Assembly (NCBI RefSeq): GCF_017874715.1
Contig: NZ_JAGGLR010000023.1
Coordinates: 124,001-188,000, forward strand
Origin: Streptomyces iranensis
GTDB lineage: Bacteria > Actinomycetota > Actinomycetes > Streptomycetales > Streptomycetaceae
Reading direction: 5' to 3'
DNA: 64,000 bases
Positions 36,395 through 45,822 of this stretch are shown here, in pieces. Position 1 is the first letter of the stretch; each line of letters starts with the position of its first letter. Made by a program: the position numbers and the translations under genes. The notes below the pieces were generated by a model. The model did no database searches. It had not been told where the DNA came from and saw nothing but the letters and a program-made list of their open reading frames with translations.

Positions 36395-36650
36395 CGACAG
36401 GTCATAGTCCTCGGAGACCCCCACCAGCTACCGCCTACCACCTTCTTCCACCGCATCCTCAGCGGAGCAGATGACCACGCCCACGATGACCTCGACGACG
36501 AAGCAGCGTCCGAGGCCTTCGAATCCCTGCTGGACATGCTCTGCGGCCGCCTGCCCCACGTTCACATCTCAGATGGCACTACCGCAGCCGCGACGAACGC
36601 CTCATCGCCTTCGCCAACCAGCGCATCTACGACAACGCTCTCGTCGGTAG
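36395..36650 (+). pseudogene. Superfamily I helicase fragment
   Basis: VIVLGDPHQLPPTTFFHRIL (helicase motif III region), then EAFESLLDMLCGRLPHVH. After a frameshift at about 36562 comes LRWHYRSRDERLIAFANQRI (motif IV region). It is a piece of a large AAA/UvrD-type helicase of the kind found in accessory islands. Walker A and the remainder are missing. Confidence 0.75.
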
Positions 36651-36904
36651 ACGTAGCGCACGGCCGGACGGTACCGGGCGCGGAGGGGCGTACGGGCGAG
36701 TTCGGACAGATCCCACCCGCCCGTGACCCCGGACGCCCGGGGCCGATTGGTCAGTGCATGGACGAGGCGCGCCTATGGGCGCTGATCGAAGCGCCGGGCG
36801 AGCGGCGGGCCGGCTCACGACCAGCGAAGCGCGGGCTGTGGTCGAGCTGCTGCGCCGCGAGGGATCCGACGCGGCGGCCGAGCTGGCGGCTGGCCTTGCT
36901 CAGT

Positions 36905-37090
36905 GCGTGACGCTGTCGGGGATCTTGGGAATCAGGATTTCCCCGCAGTGCGCCATGCGGTTGGCCGTGGGATGCGTGAGCTCTGCGTTGACGCGCTCGA
37001 TGTTGACGGCGACGGCGGTGAGAACGTGCTGGACATGGGTCTTGGACTGGCTCCGGTAGCGGGCTTGTCGCATGCCATGGCCGGCCGTGC
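36905..37090 (-). mobile_element. IS1182-like transposase C-terminal remnant
   Basis: Minus strand reads RYRSQSKTHVQHVLTAVAVN then IERVNAELTHPTANRMAH and ends IPKIPDSVTH. This matches the end of IS1182-type transposases. No upstream part is present. The 250 bp to its left (36651-36904) show no gene. Confidence 0.6.
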
Positions 37091-37208
37091 GCTATGCGAC
37101 CAAGACCAATCTCAGCGCCGATCACGGTTCGATCGAATCCCGAGGCCACATACGTAGCGTTCCGGCTCGCTCGCCTCGTCTTGTGGGCCTCGACGAAAGG
37201 GCACAGCC

Positions 37209-38255
37209 ATGTCTTCGGCCATGTGTAGGACGACGAACACTCCGGTGGTACGGCGGCTGGCCGCCGCGGCCGTGGCGTTGGGCAGCTGCCTGGCGCTCGC
37301 CGGCCCGGCGGGAAGCGCCGACGCGGCACCCGCCGACCCCGTACCGACTGTCTTCTTCGGCGACTCGTACACCGCCAACTACGGCATCGCTCCCTGGAAC
37401 CAGGACGGCGACAGAACCCTGTGCTTCCAGGCGAAGGAGAACTATCCCACCGTCGCCACCCGGCGCCTGGCGGACAAGGGCATCACGCTCGACGTCCAGT
37501 CGGACGTCTCCTGCGGAGGCGCACTCATCCATCACTTCTGGAACGAGCAGGAGCTGCTGCCCGGCACCGGCTTGAAAGTCCCGCCGCAGCAGGACGCGCT
37601 CAAGGCCGACACCCAGCTGGCCGTGGGCAGCATGGGCGGCAACACGCTGGGCTTCACCCGCATCCTCAAGCAGTGCTCCGCCAAGCTCCGGAGCCCGGAG
37701 CACGCCCTGCTGCCGGGACAGCCGGTGGACGGGGACGAGCCGGCCGCCAAGTGCCGCGAGTTCTTCGCGTCCGGGGACGGGAAGCAATGGCTGGACGATC
37801 AGTTCGAGCGGGTCGGATGGGATCTGGAGGAGATGCTCGAACGCATCCAGTACTTTTCCCCCGACGCGAAGCCCGTCCTGGTCGGCTACCCCAGGCTCGT
37901 TCCCGAAGACACGAACAAGTGCCTGACCCCGGCACCCGGTCAGCCGGAGCTGCCACTCGCCGACATCCCGCAGGACGCCCTGCCGTTCCTGGACCAGATC
38001 CAGAAGCGCCTGGACGACACGATGAAGAAGGCCGTCGCGGACGCCGGCGCCGACTTCGTCGACCTCTACGCCCACACCGGGAGCAACACGGCGTGCGACG
38101 GCGTCAACCGCGGCATCGGCGGCCTGCTGGAGAACTCCCGGATCCAGATCGGCGACGACCAGCGGCTCCCCTGGTACGCGCACCCCAATGAGAAGGGCCG
38201 CGACATCCAGGCCGAGCGCGTAACCGACAAGGTCGAGCAGGCCCTCAACCGGTAA
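37209..38255 (+). CDS. Secreted SGNH/GDSL hydrolase
   Basis: 348 aa with a signal peptide (RRLAAAAVALGSCLALAGPA, cleavage near ADAAP). Catalytic blocks: Ser in VFFGDSYTANYG (block I), GSMGGNTLGF (GxN block), and His in YAHPNEKGRD (block V). Several Cys pairs suggest disulfides outside the cell. The family hydrolyses ester substrates (lipids, acetylated sugars). ATG 37209 has AAAGGG 7 nt upstream. It stands alone; intact and well coded. Confidence 0.88.
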   Translation: MSSAMCRTTNTPVVRRLAAAAVALGSCLALAGPAGSADAAPADPVPTVFFGDSYTANYGIAPWNQDGDRTLCFQAKENYPTVATRRLADKGITLDVQSDVSCGGALIHHFWNEQELLPGTGLKVPPQQDALKADTQLAVGSMGGNTLGFTRILKQCSAKLRSPEHALLPGQPVDGDEPAAKCREFFASGDGKQWLDDQFERVGWDLEEMLERIQYFSPDAKPVLVGYPRLVPEDTNKCLTPAPGQPELPLADIPQDALPFLDQIQKRLDDTMKKAVADAGADFVDLYAHTGSNTACDGVNRGIGGLLENSRIQIGDDQRLPWYAHPNEKGRDIQAERVTDKVEQALNR

Positions 38256-38399
38256 GGGGGCACGCAGGCTCTCTCCATCGGCACCCACTTCGCCTGCGGC
38301 CATGGCATCCCCGCCACCTGGCAAGTCCCGCGTCACGGGGCCCGCACCCGGCCCCGGCACATCCCGCGGGGCTCGCCGGGCCGATCACTGCTACAGCCC

Positions 38400-38686
38400 G
38401 GCTCCGGGATCATCATAACGGCAGCTCGCACCCGGGCCCGGTGCACGAGGTTCACCGGGGCGCGGGTCGTACGCGACCGCCCGCCGGGAAACCGACCGAG
38501 CTCGGTGGACAGGGCCGCGCCACCGTCGACTTCCTCGGGCCGCCAACCGGTGATGTCCAGCAGCAACCCATCCAGCGGCCCGCTTATGAGCACGGCGTAG
38601 GTCTGGTGCGGGAGCGGGCCCGGGTCGGGGTCGTCGTGGTCACAGCCGTAGACCCGACCACGCAGCAGCTGCTCATCGCCGTTCAT
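38400..38686 (-). CDS. Small conserved hypothetical protein, possibly frameshifted
   Basis: From ATG 38686: MNGDEQLLRGRVYGCDHDDP, HQTYAVLISGPLDGLLLDIT and GWRPEEVDGGAALSTELGRF. I recall a Streptomyces family with this sequence continuing YDPRPG. That continuation appears here in another frame just after GGRSR (about 38475), so a one-base deletion is likely. The downstream end is uncertain. Function unknown. Confidence 0.5.
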
Positions 38687-38759
38687 CCCTCCAGCGTTCC
38701 AGCCCCCACCGACAACGCGGGCTTGTCCAGGGAACCCCAGGGCCGGCCCTGACGTGCGC

Positions 38760-39000
38760 CCGGGGCCCGGTCTCTTCCCCTATTTTCTGCTGAAGGTGGG
38801 CCCGTGCGTTGATCTCCGTGAGGCGGAGTGCCACGGAGATGACGAACTGGCGGCAGAAGTCGGCCTCTTCCTGATAGAGCCGCATCAGCGCCTCCGCTTT
38901 CAAAGGCGTCGATCCTGCCATCCCGGTCACCGGACAACCAGAGCTTCCCCGATCCAGACTGGGCCAAGCGGCAGCGCTCCGCTCACCACGGAACAGAGGG
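38760..39000. other. Unclear coding debris
   Basis: A minus-strand stretch reads EALMRLYQEEADFCRQFVIS then VALRLTEINARAHL, which looks helical and possibly genuine. There is no clear start, stop or family. I would not call a gene. Confidence 0.2.
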
Positions 39001-39060
39001 GGCTCCCACCTCCGGTCACATCTTCGGCCCTCCGCTGGAGGCAATCCTCCAGCCAACGGT

Positions 39061-39450
39061 TCAGCCGTCTGTCGGTGCAACCCTCTGCGGAGCCGTCGTG
39101 GGGCGCGGAAGATGCGGGGCGGGCCAGGCCGGGTTCCACCGCCAGGCCGACCACGCGGCGGCGTCGGCGAACGGGCCGGAGTGTTCCTCGATCATCGCGA
39201 AGGCCTGGTCGCGGGCGGAGTCCACGGCCTGGTGCCCGGTATCGGTGACGATACCGAGCCGCCGTACGTGCGCGTACTCGTCTTCGTCTTTCCACTGCCA
39301 GCTGGTCAGGTCGGGGGCGACGACGAGGTCCACGGTGAGGTCGAAGGTGTCGAACCCGTCGCCGGTCCGAGCGGTGGGGCGCTCGAGTTCACGTACCAGT
39401 TCCTCAGCCGGCGCCCCGACCCGTCGGGTATCAGCTTCCGGCAGATCCAC
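39061..39450 (-). pseudogene. FomD-like DUF402 protein, C-terminal part
   Basis: Reads TFDLTVDLVVAPDLTSWQWK, then DEDEYAHVRRLGIVTD and WRWNPAWPAPHLP, the core of DUF402/FomD-like nucleoside diphosphate hydrolases. The expected N-terminal half (about 100 aa) is not found upstream. It is therefore probably truncated. Confidence 0.7.
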
Positions 39451-39557
39451 ACCGCCGACGGCGGCCGCATTCGCTTTGGGGCGCGATCGTTTGCCGGCGG
39501 AGTGCTCTGCGGCGTCGCATGGTGCCGAGCTCCGCTGACCCGTACACGTGGAAGCCG

Positions 39558-40211
39558 CTACCGAGCTTGGAGTACGTCGGCGTCGGGAGACGTCGCGAAG
39601 GTCTGCACGTAGTCGATGGCTGTCTGCAACGCATCTTTCAGTGGAGCGATGTTCCGCGCGACCTGGGCGAGGAGCATGCCGCCCTGGAAGGCAGCGAGGA
39701 GCAGATTGGCCAGCTGCGTGGGATCTGCCTCAGCGCTGATGCGGCTGAGTTGCTGCATGCGCTCGATTCCATCGCGGAAGATGGCCCTCCACTGGTCGAA
39801 CGCACTCGCGAGCTCGTCGTGAACGTCAAGGTCCGTCTTGATGATCTCGCTCGCCAGGGAGCCGAGGCTGCAGCCTTCCTGGTAGGCACGCTCGTAGCCG
39901 ACGTAGAAATCCGCCCACGCCCGAAACGCGTCGAGGTTGTCGAAGCAGGCGAATCGCTCGCCACGGTGGAGCGTGAGGACGCGCTCGGCCTGCCAGGCGA
40001 TCACGGCCAGGACGAGACTCTCCTTGGTCGGGAAGTAGTGGTTGAGCTGCGATCCGCTGACGCCTGCGGCGCGGCGGAGCTGTTCGTTGTTCGTCGCGTG
40101 GACCCCCTTGGTGTAGATGAGCTCCGCGGCGTGCTCCAGGATGCGGGCCCGCGTTGCCTGTCCCTTGTCGGTGAGCTTGTGGGGCTCCCGAGCTCCTGTG
40201 GTGGGTTTCAT
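39558..40211 (-). CDS. TetR-family transcriptional regulator
   Basis: 217 aa. N-terminal DNA-binding domain at about 17-65: ARILEHAAELIYTKGVHATN and GVSGSQLNHYFPTKESLVLA. A helical ligand domain follows (FYVGYERAYQEGCSLGSLAS). Divergent from the AhpD-like operon across a 137-bp spacer carrying TGGGCT/AGCCCA palindromes, so it very likely represses that operon and itself. The ligand may be a substrate of the nitroreductase or oxidoreductases in the operon. Confidence 0.88.
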   Translation of the reverse strand: MKPTTGAREPHKLTDKGQATRARILEHAAELIYTKGVHATNNEQLRRAAGVSGSQLNHYFPTKESLVLAVIAWQAERVLTLHRGERFACFDNLDAFRAWADFYVGYERAYQEGCSLGSLASEIIKTDLDVHDELASAFDQWRAIFRDGIERMQQLSRISAEADPTQLANLLLAAFQGGMLLAQVARNIAPLKDALQTAIDYVQTFATSPDADVLQAR

Positions 40212-40231
40212 GCTTCAGACGATACCTGGAT

Positions 40232-40316
40232 TGGGCTTGACAGCCCAGTCGCGAGAGGTGTTCACTCAGAAAGTGGGCTGACAAGCCCAAAAACATCTCA
40301 AGCCCAAACCCGGGCT
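40232..40316. promoter_or_regulatory. Operator cluster of the TetR regulator
   Basis: Two perfect 6-4-6 palindromes, TGGGCT-N4-AGCCCA, at 40232-40247 and 40274-40289, centred 42 bp (four helical turns) apart. A third, inverted-type element, AGCCCA-N4-CGGGCT, lies at 40301-40316. All are inside the TetR/ahpD-like divergent promoter region. The TTGACA hexamer at 40237-40242 overlaps the first site. Confidence 0.75.
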
Positions 40317-40348
40317 GACGACGACCACTCACCGGAGGCTGATTCGCC

Positions 40349-40897
40349 ATGTCACGACTGAACGTTCCCTCTCCTGACGACGTCCCCGACGGGGCGGAGG
40401 TCATCCTCGACAAGGTCGGCGCGCAGTTCGGCTTCGTCCCGAACATGTTCGCGACCCTCGCGTCGAACCCGGCCGTCCTCGACGTCGTCATGACTCTGCA
40501 GGGCACCTTGAGCCGGGTTCTGGACGCGAAGACGCGGCACACCATCGCGCTCGCCGTGTCGCAGGCCAACGGTTGCGATTACTGCCTGTCGATGCACACG
40601 TACGTATCGTCCGAACTCGGTGGCATGTCGAGCGATGACATCGACTTGGCCCGGACCGGGAGCTCGACCGATCCCAAGCGCGCCGCGGTCGCTCGTTTCG
40701 CTCAGCGGGTGGTGGAGAGCCGCGGTCAGGTGAGCGACGCCGACCTGGCGGCTGTGCGAGGTGCTGGGTACGCCGACCCGCAGATCCTGGCGATCGTCAC
40801 GGTGGCGGCGCAGGTCCTGCTGACCAACTTCATCAACAACGTCAACCAGACGGACATCGACATCCCCGCCGTCAGCCCGGTCGGTACGCCGGGATGA
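40349..40897 (+). CDS. AhpD-like peroxidase-related protein
   Basis: 182 aa of the carboxymuconolactone decarboxylase/AhpD family. The redox site C-x-x-C is at Cys76-Cys79 in NGCDYCLSMH, with the conserved His83. Such proteins reduce peroxides or transfer thiol electrons. The N terminus has LDKVGAQFGFVPNMFATLAS, typical of the peroxidase-related subfamily. ATG 40349 has GGAGG upstream. First gene of the TetR-controlled operon. Confidence 0.87.
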   Translation: MSRLNVPSPDDVPDGAEVILDKVGAQFGFVPNMFATLASNPAVLDVVMTLQGTLSRVLDAKTRHTIALAVSQANGCDYCLSMHTYVSSELGGMSSDDIDLARTGSSTDPKRAAVARFAQRVVESRGQVSDADLAAVRGAGYADPQILAIVTVAAQVLLTNFINNVNQTDIDIPAVSPVGTPG

Positions 40898-40978
40898 GCG
40901 TCGGCGTCCACGTCGAGGCGGCGTACCCAGCCGCTCGATCCGTCACTGTCGCAGGCGATCACTCGGGAAAGGTTGGGT

Positions 40979-41866
40979 ATGCCGGGCTCCGAAATCTATG
41001 AGAGGTTCATGGCACTGCACACCCGCGACGGTGGCCTCGTCATGCCGAACGCATGGGACGGCCTCTCGGCGCTGATGCTGGCCGATGCCGGCTTCGAGGC
41101 GATCGCGACATCGTCAGCGGCGCTCGCTGCCACGCTCGGCCGGTCCGACGGGCGTCACGAAGTCACCCATGGCGAGCACCTCGAGCATGCGCGGCTGTTC
41201 GGTCAGCTCACCGGGCTGCCCGTTAACGGAGACTTCGAGGACGGCTACGGCGACACGCCTGAAGACGTCGCCGCGACCGTGGAAGCCGCCGTGGCGGCTG
41301 GACTGGCCGGTATCGGGATCGAAGACACCTCGGGCAATCCCGGTCAACCGATCCGCGACTTCGACGACGCGGTCAACCGCATGCGTAGTGCCGTCAACGC
41401 GTCCAGGGGACGCATCGTCGTCACCGGCCGCACCGACAACTTCATCCAGGGGCGGCCCGATCTCGACGACACCGTCCGGCGTCTGACGGCCTTCGCCGAG
41501 GTCGGCGCGGATGTGCTCTACGCCCCTTACCCACCCGACCTCGATGCCCTGACCGCGATCGTCACCGCCGTCGCGCCGACGCCGGTCAACGTCCTCATCT
41601 CGCCGGCGGACAAGGTGCTGACCGTCGCTGAACTACAGAAGGCCGGGGTCAAGCGCATCAGCGTGGGTCCGGCGCTCTACACCCACGCGATGGGGGCAGT
41701 CGAACAGGCCGCCAAGGCTCTCGTCGCGGGTGACCTCGCCTCCGCAACGACAGGAATCAGCTTCGGGCGCGTGAGCGAACTGCTGGCCCGCGGCAGGAGC
41801 CGGCCCACTCCTGGCGAACCGTCGCTCCGAACCTACCGATCACAGGAAGAAGGCAGATTGACATGA
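40979..41866 (+). CDS. Isocitrate lyase/PEP mutase-family protein
   Basis: 295 aa from ATG 40979 (GGGAAAGG 6 nt upstream; the in-frame TTG at 40973 is less likely). TIM-barrel motifs: VMPNAWDGLSALMLADAGFE, VNGDFEDGYGDTPEDVA with metal-binding acidic residues, GIGIEDTSG and VVTGRTDNFI. The K-K-C-G-H signature of true isocitrate lyases is absent, so it probably acts as a C-C or P-C lyase/mutase on another substrate. Its stop overlaps the next ATG (ATGA). Confidence 0.82.
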   Translation: MPGSEIYERFMALHTRDGGLVMPNAWDGLSALMLADAGFEAIATSSAALAATLGRSDGRHEVTHGEHLEHARLFGQLTGLPVNGDFEDGYGDTPEDVAATVEAAVAAGLAGIGIEDTSGNPGQPIRDFDDAVNRMRSAVNASRGRIVVTGRTDNFIQGRPDLDDTVRRLTAFAEVGADVLYAPYPPDLDALTAIVTAVAPTPVNVLISPADKVLTVAELQKAGVKRISVGPALYTHAMGAVEQAAKALVAGDLASATTGISFGRVSELLARGRSRPTPGEPSLRTYRSQEEGRLT

Positions 41867-42510
41867 CACTCGACAAGCTCATGAACAAGCACCTCACCAG
41901 GTATTTCGACCCCAGCAAGACCATTCCGGAGGAAACACTTCAGCAACTGCTGAGGTTCCTGCGCTCGACGCCCTCGTCGGTGAACGTACAGCCCAACCAC
42001 TTCTACGTCCTTGCCACAGACGAAGGCAAGGCGCGGTTGGCGGCCAACCTGGGCGAACGATTCCAGGACAACGGCGAGAAGATCCTGAACGCGTCGCACA
42101 CCATCATCCTCACCACCCGGGCAGATGTGCCTGACAGCCACCTCGAGGCGGTGTTCATGAAGGAGAGGGCCGACGGCCGGTTCCCTGACCCGTCAAAGCA
42201 GGAGCTGTGGGAATCAATGACCCGAGACTTCCTCAATCTGCGCAACTATGGCTATAAGGACCTGAACCACTGGATGGAGAAGCAGACCTATCTGGCGGTG
42301 GGCCTGACCATGATGGCCGCCGCTGAGCTCGGCGTCGAGGCCACGCCGCTGGAGGGGTTCGACCCGACCAGCGTCGACAAGGCGTTCAAGATCCGCGAGA
42401 CAGGACACAGCACGACGCTGCTGCTGGCCCTCGGCTACCCCGACCCCAAGAAGCAGTACACCAGCCCGATCTCGCGCTTCGACGCCGACCAGCTGTTCAC
42501 CTTCGTCTAA
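41863..42510 (+). CDS. NfsB/NfnB-type nitroreductase
   Basis: 215 aa FMN-dependent NAD(P)H oxidoreductase. Signatures: N-terminal HLTRYFDPSKTIPEETL, the FMN-binding RSTPSSVNVQPNHFYVLA, and LTMMAAAELGVEATPLEGFD near the C terminus. It reduces nitro compounds or quinones. Translationally coupled to the lyase-like gene upstream. Together with the AhpD-like protein and quinone oxidoreductase it suggests a stress/detoxification operon. Confidence 0.88.
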   Translation: MTLDKLMNKHLTRYFDPSKTIPEETLQQLLRFLRSTPSSVNVQPNHFYVLATDEGKARLAANLGERFQDNGEKILNASHTIILTTRADVPDSHLEAVFMKERADGRFPDPSKQELWESMTRDFLNLRNYGYKDLNHWMEKQTYLAVGLTMMAAAELGVEATPLEGFDPTSVDKAFKIRETGHSTTLLLALGYPDPKKQYTSPISRFDADQLFTFV

Positions 42511-42564
42511 ACACCCACCCGGAAACCAGAACCCACAACACATATGAGGAAGAGGGCAATCCCA

Positions 42565-43482
42565 ATGAAAGCCATTGTGGTATCCGACCAGGCCGCGGGA
42601 GCGGCCGGGATGACGCTGACCGAGCGGCCTGAGCCGCCCGCGGCGATCAACGACGTCATCGTTCAGATTCATGCGGCGGGCTTCGTCCCGACTGAAACCG
42701 AGTGGCCATCGACCTGGACCGATCGCGCCGGCCGTGACAAGACACCGTCGATCCTCGGCCACGAGCTGGCCGGAGTGGTCACCGCCCTCGGCTACGGCAC
42801 GACGGGGCTGTCGGTCGGGCAGCGGGTATTCGGCCTCGCCGACTGGCACCGCGACGGCACCCTGGCGGAGTACGTGGCGATCGAAGCACGCAACCTCGCG
42901 CCGCTGCCCGGCGACGTCGACTTCACCGTAGGCGCGTCCCTGCCAATCTCAGGTCTGACCGCGTGGCAAGGACTGTTCCAGCACGGCCGCCTTCAGACCG
43001 GCCAGACCGTCCTCGCCCATGGCGCGGCCGGGGCAGTCGGGACGATGGTGACCCAGCTCGCACGTGAGGCCGGCGCCTACGTCATCGGCACCGGACGCGC
43101 CGCCGACCGTGAGAAGGCACTCGACTTCGGCGCGCATGAGTTCGTCGACCTCGAGAACGACGCGCTCAAAGACGTCGGCGCCGTCGATCTGGTCTTCGAT
43201 GTCATCGGCGGCGACGTTCAGAAGCGCTCCGCTGCCCTGATCAAGGCCGGAGGAACGCTGGTGTCCGTCGTCGGCCCGGTCGAGGCGCGGCCCGCTGACG
43301 GCCTGGCGGTCGACTTCGTCGTCGAGGCCGATCGTGCCGAACTGGGGGAGATCGTGCAGCGGGTGCGGGACGGACGGCTGCGGACAAACATCGATGACGT
43401 CGCGAGCCTCGATGATGCCGTTGGTGCCCTTAACCCCACCACGCGACGCAACGGGAAGACGGTCATCCGCATACACCCTTAG
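42565..43482 (+). CDS. Quinone oxidoreductase-type MDR enzyme
   Basis: 305 aa, NADPH-dependent medium-chain dehydrogenase/reductase without the structural zinc cysteines. Seen: GHELAGVVTALGYGTTGLSV, GDVDFTVGASLPISGLTAWQ, and the cofactor loop in LAHGAAGAVGTMVTQLAREA. ATG 42565 follows GAGGAAGAGGG; the in-frame ATG at 42544 lacks a good site. Last clearly linked enzyme of the TetR operon (55 bp after the nitroreductase). Confidence 0.88.
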   Translation: MKAIVVSDQAAGAAGMTLTERPEPPAAINDVIVQIHAAGFVPTETEWPSTWTDRAGRDKTPSILGHELAGVVTALGYGTTGLSVGQRVFGLADWHRDGTLAEYVAIEARNLAPLPGDVDFTVGASLPISGLTAWQGLFQHGRLQTGQTVLAHGAAGAVGTMVTQLAREAGAYVIGTGRAADREKALDFGAHEFVDLENDALKDVGAVDLVFDVIGGDVQKRSAALIKAGGTLVSVVGPVEARPADGLAVDFVVEADRAELGEIVQRVRDGRLRTNIDDVASLDDAVGALNPTTRRNGKTVIRIHP

Positions 43483-43526
43483 GCAGTCACGGCCACAGTC
43501 CGACCGGCGGGCGGGTCGTCCTCACG

Positions 43527-43949
43527 GTGTACGAGATGAAGCGATCGATAGAGGAGTTGATCACCTTGGACGGACAGGAGCTGCAGAAGATCGCGGGCAA
43601 CTGCGCTGTGGGGCTGCCCGGCACCGATCTGGAGCATCGTTTCGGCCCCGACTGGCGCCTCTACAAGGCGCGCAGCAAGGTCTTCATGCTCATGACCGAC
43701 ATGCCGGGGCGCCCCGTCGTGATCCTGAAAGCCGATCCAGACGACGCCGCAGCCCTGCGTGAGCAGTGCGCAGACGTTACCCCCGGCTATCACATGAACA
43801 AGAGGCACTGGATCACGGTGGAAGGCGGGGGCACCATCGACGAGAAGCTGGTGAAGGAGCTCGTGATCGACTCCTACCGTCTCGTGGTCGGCGGGCTTCC
43901 CCAGTCCGAGCAGCCCGTGGATCCGCGCACCTACGGCCGCCGCGCCTGA
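43527..43949 (+). CDS. MmcQ/YjbR-family protein
   Basis: 140 aa. Contains the YjbR fold signature: LEHRFGPDWRLYKARSKVF, VILKADPDDAAALREQ and TPGYHMNKRHWITVE. Members bind DNA or act as small adaptors; the function is not settled. It is 44 bp after the oxidoreductase in the same direction and may be part of that operon. Confidence 0.82.
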   Translation: MYEMKRSIEELITLDGQELQKIAGNCAVGLPGTDLEHRFGPDWRLYKARSKVFMLMTDMPGRPVVILKADPDDAAALREQCADVTPGYHMNKRHWITVEGGGTIDEKLVKELVIDSYRLVVGGLPQSEQPVDPRTYGRRA

Positions 43950-44382
43950 CCTTCGTCATGCCCATCAGCGGCGAAAAGCTCGTCGTTTTCGGGCCCGGTG
44001 CCGCCCTGGCCCCCACGACGTGCTCTGGTATATAGACACACCCAAGCGGTGCCCGGAGGCTGCGGATGTGAGCCGTCTGGAACATCGGTCTGACGTCCTC
44101 CGGCCGCAAGATTGCCGCAGGTGAGGGCCTCACCGAGCAGGTCGAGTTGTGCGTCGAGGACGCAGCCTGCCAGTGGGGGCAGAGGGGCGTTACGTTGGCC
44201 CCGTTCAAGCACCCCTCACGGCGCGTCGCCCGCCACCAACGTGCCGGGACGACATACCCAGTCCGTGCTTACGGCGAACACGCTCGCGGTGCGGTCGCCA
44301 CCGCGACGAGACTGCGGTGGCTCGCAGCGTGGCCCAATGGGACCACCAGCCAGTCGATGGTATGGGAGTATGGTTCATTTAC
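43950..44382. other. Intergenic region before the MocR regulator
   Basis: 433 bp with no convincing gene. A TATGGT hexamer at 44370-44375 lies about 8 bp before the regulator ATG, so the transcript may be leaderless. Confidence 0.3.
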
Positions 44383-45822
44383 ATGACAGGTTCCCGGACC
44401 AATTCCGCGGCCGGTCCGCCCCCCGCGTTCGGTACCGACCTGCATCTGGAGCTGCGCGGACCCGGGCTGCGCGCAGGGCTCACTGACGCCTTGAGGGAGG
44501 CCGTACGGACAGGGCGTCTGGCGCCCGGCAGTCGGCTGCCGGCCTCCCGCTCGCTCGGCGCGGATCTCGGCGTCTCACGTCACACCGTGGTCGAGGCCTA
44601 CGCCGAACTGGTCGCTGAGGGCTGGCTCACCGCCCAGCAGGGCTCCGGGACCCGGGTGGCCACCCGGGTCGAGCCGCACAGGCCCGCGCCCGGCGCTCCT
44701 CGCACGAGGCCGGACGAGCCCCGTTCCCGGTATGGCCTGCTGACCGGTGCGCCGGACCTCGCGACCTTTCCGCGCACGCAGTGGCTCACCGCGGCTCGCC
44801 GGGCTTTGACCGCCGCGCCGCACGAGGCCTTCGGCTACGGCGACGCCCGCGGCCGGGTGGAGCTGCGCACCGCACTCGCCGACTACCTCGCCCGAGCCCG
44901 CGGGGTGTATGCCGAGCCGGAGCAGATCGTCATCTGTTCCGGTTTCCACCACGGCCTGGCGCTGATGGCGCAGGCGCTCAGGGTGCGGCGGGTGCGAGGG
45001 GTGGCCGTCGAGGCCTACGGACTCGACCTGTATCGCGACCTGCTGGCGAACGCCGGTCTGCACACCCCACCCCTTTACGTCGATGACCATGGCGCACGCA
45101 TCGAGGACCTCACGCAACTGCGCGAGGTGGGGGCGGTGCTGATGACCCCGGCGCACCAGTACCCCACGGGGGTAGCGCTCCGCCCGGACCGGCGCACGGC
45201 GGCCGTCGAGTGGGCACGTGCCACGGACGGCCTGATCCTGGAGGACGACTATGACGGGGAGTTCCGCTACGACCGTCAGCCGGTGGGGGCCCTGCAGGGC
45301 CTCGATCCGGAACGGGTGGTGTACTTCGGTTCCGTGAGCAAGTCCCTGGCGCCCGGGGTACGGCTCGGATGGATGGTGCTGCCGGAGGAACTCATCCCGG
45401 AGATCGTGGCGGCCAAAGGGCACGGCGACTACATGACGAGCGCCCTGGAGCAGCTGACGCTGGCGGAATTCATCGCCTCGGGTGCGTACGACCGTCATGT
45501 GCGCTCGATGCGGCTGCGTTACCGGCGTCGCCGCGATCAGCTGGTCGAGGTCCTGCGCCAGAGGGCTCCCGGCATTCGTGTGACCGGGATGGCCGCAGGA
45601 CTGCAGACGGTCCTCGATCTCCCCCGTGGAACCGAGAGCTCGGTGGTCCAGGACGCGGCCCGGCTAGGCCTGGCGATCAGGGGGTTGGCGCAGTTCCGCT
45701 ACGAAGTGGCGGACTGCGGATGGCGGTTGCCCGAACGGGACGCCCTGGTGGTCAACTACGCGGCGCCCTCGGACAGCGCGTGGGCAGGCGCACTGGACGC
45801 ACTGTGCAGGGTGCTGCCCTAG
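44383..45822 (+). CDS. MocR/PdxR-type GntR regulator with aminotransferase domain
   Basis: 479 aa. N-terminal GntR winged helix (about 20-90: GLTDALREAVRTGRLAPGSR, LGVSRHTVVEAYAELVAEGW) and C-terminal class I aminotransferase-like domain with the PLP-binding Lys in GSVSKSLAPGVRLGW and the ILEDDYDGEFRY signature. PdxR-type members sense PLP and control pyridoxal phosphate synthesis; others control unrelated genes. ATG 44383 is chosen because the long upstream frame lacks coding character. The target is unknown: no pdx gene is adjacent. Confidence 0.85.
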   Translation: MTGSRTNSAAGPPPAFGTDLHLELRGPGLRAGLTDALREAVRTGRLAPGSRLPASRSLGADLGVSRHTVVEAYAELVAEGWLTAQQGSGTRVATRVEPHRPAPGAPRTRPDEPRSRYGLLTGAPDLATFPRTQWLTAARRALTAAPHEAFGYGDARGRVELRTALADYLARARGVYAEPEQIVICSGFHHGLALMAQALRVRRVRGVAVEAYGLDLYRDLLANAGLHTPPLYVDDHGARIEDLTQLREVGAVLMTPAHQYPTGVALRPDRRTAAVEWARATDGLILEDDYDGEFRYDRQPVGALQGLDPERVVYFGSVSKSLAPGVRLGWMVLPEELIPEIVAAKGHGDYMTSALEQLTLAEFIASGAYDRHVRSMRLRYRRRRDQLVEVLRQRAPGIRVTGMAAGLQTVLDLPRGTESSVVQDAARLGLAIRGLAQFRYEVADCGWRLPERDALVVNYAAPSDSAWAGALDALCRVLP

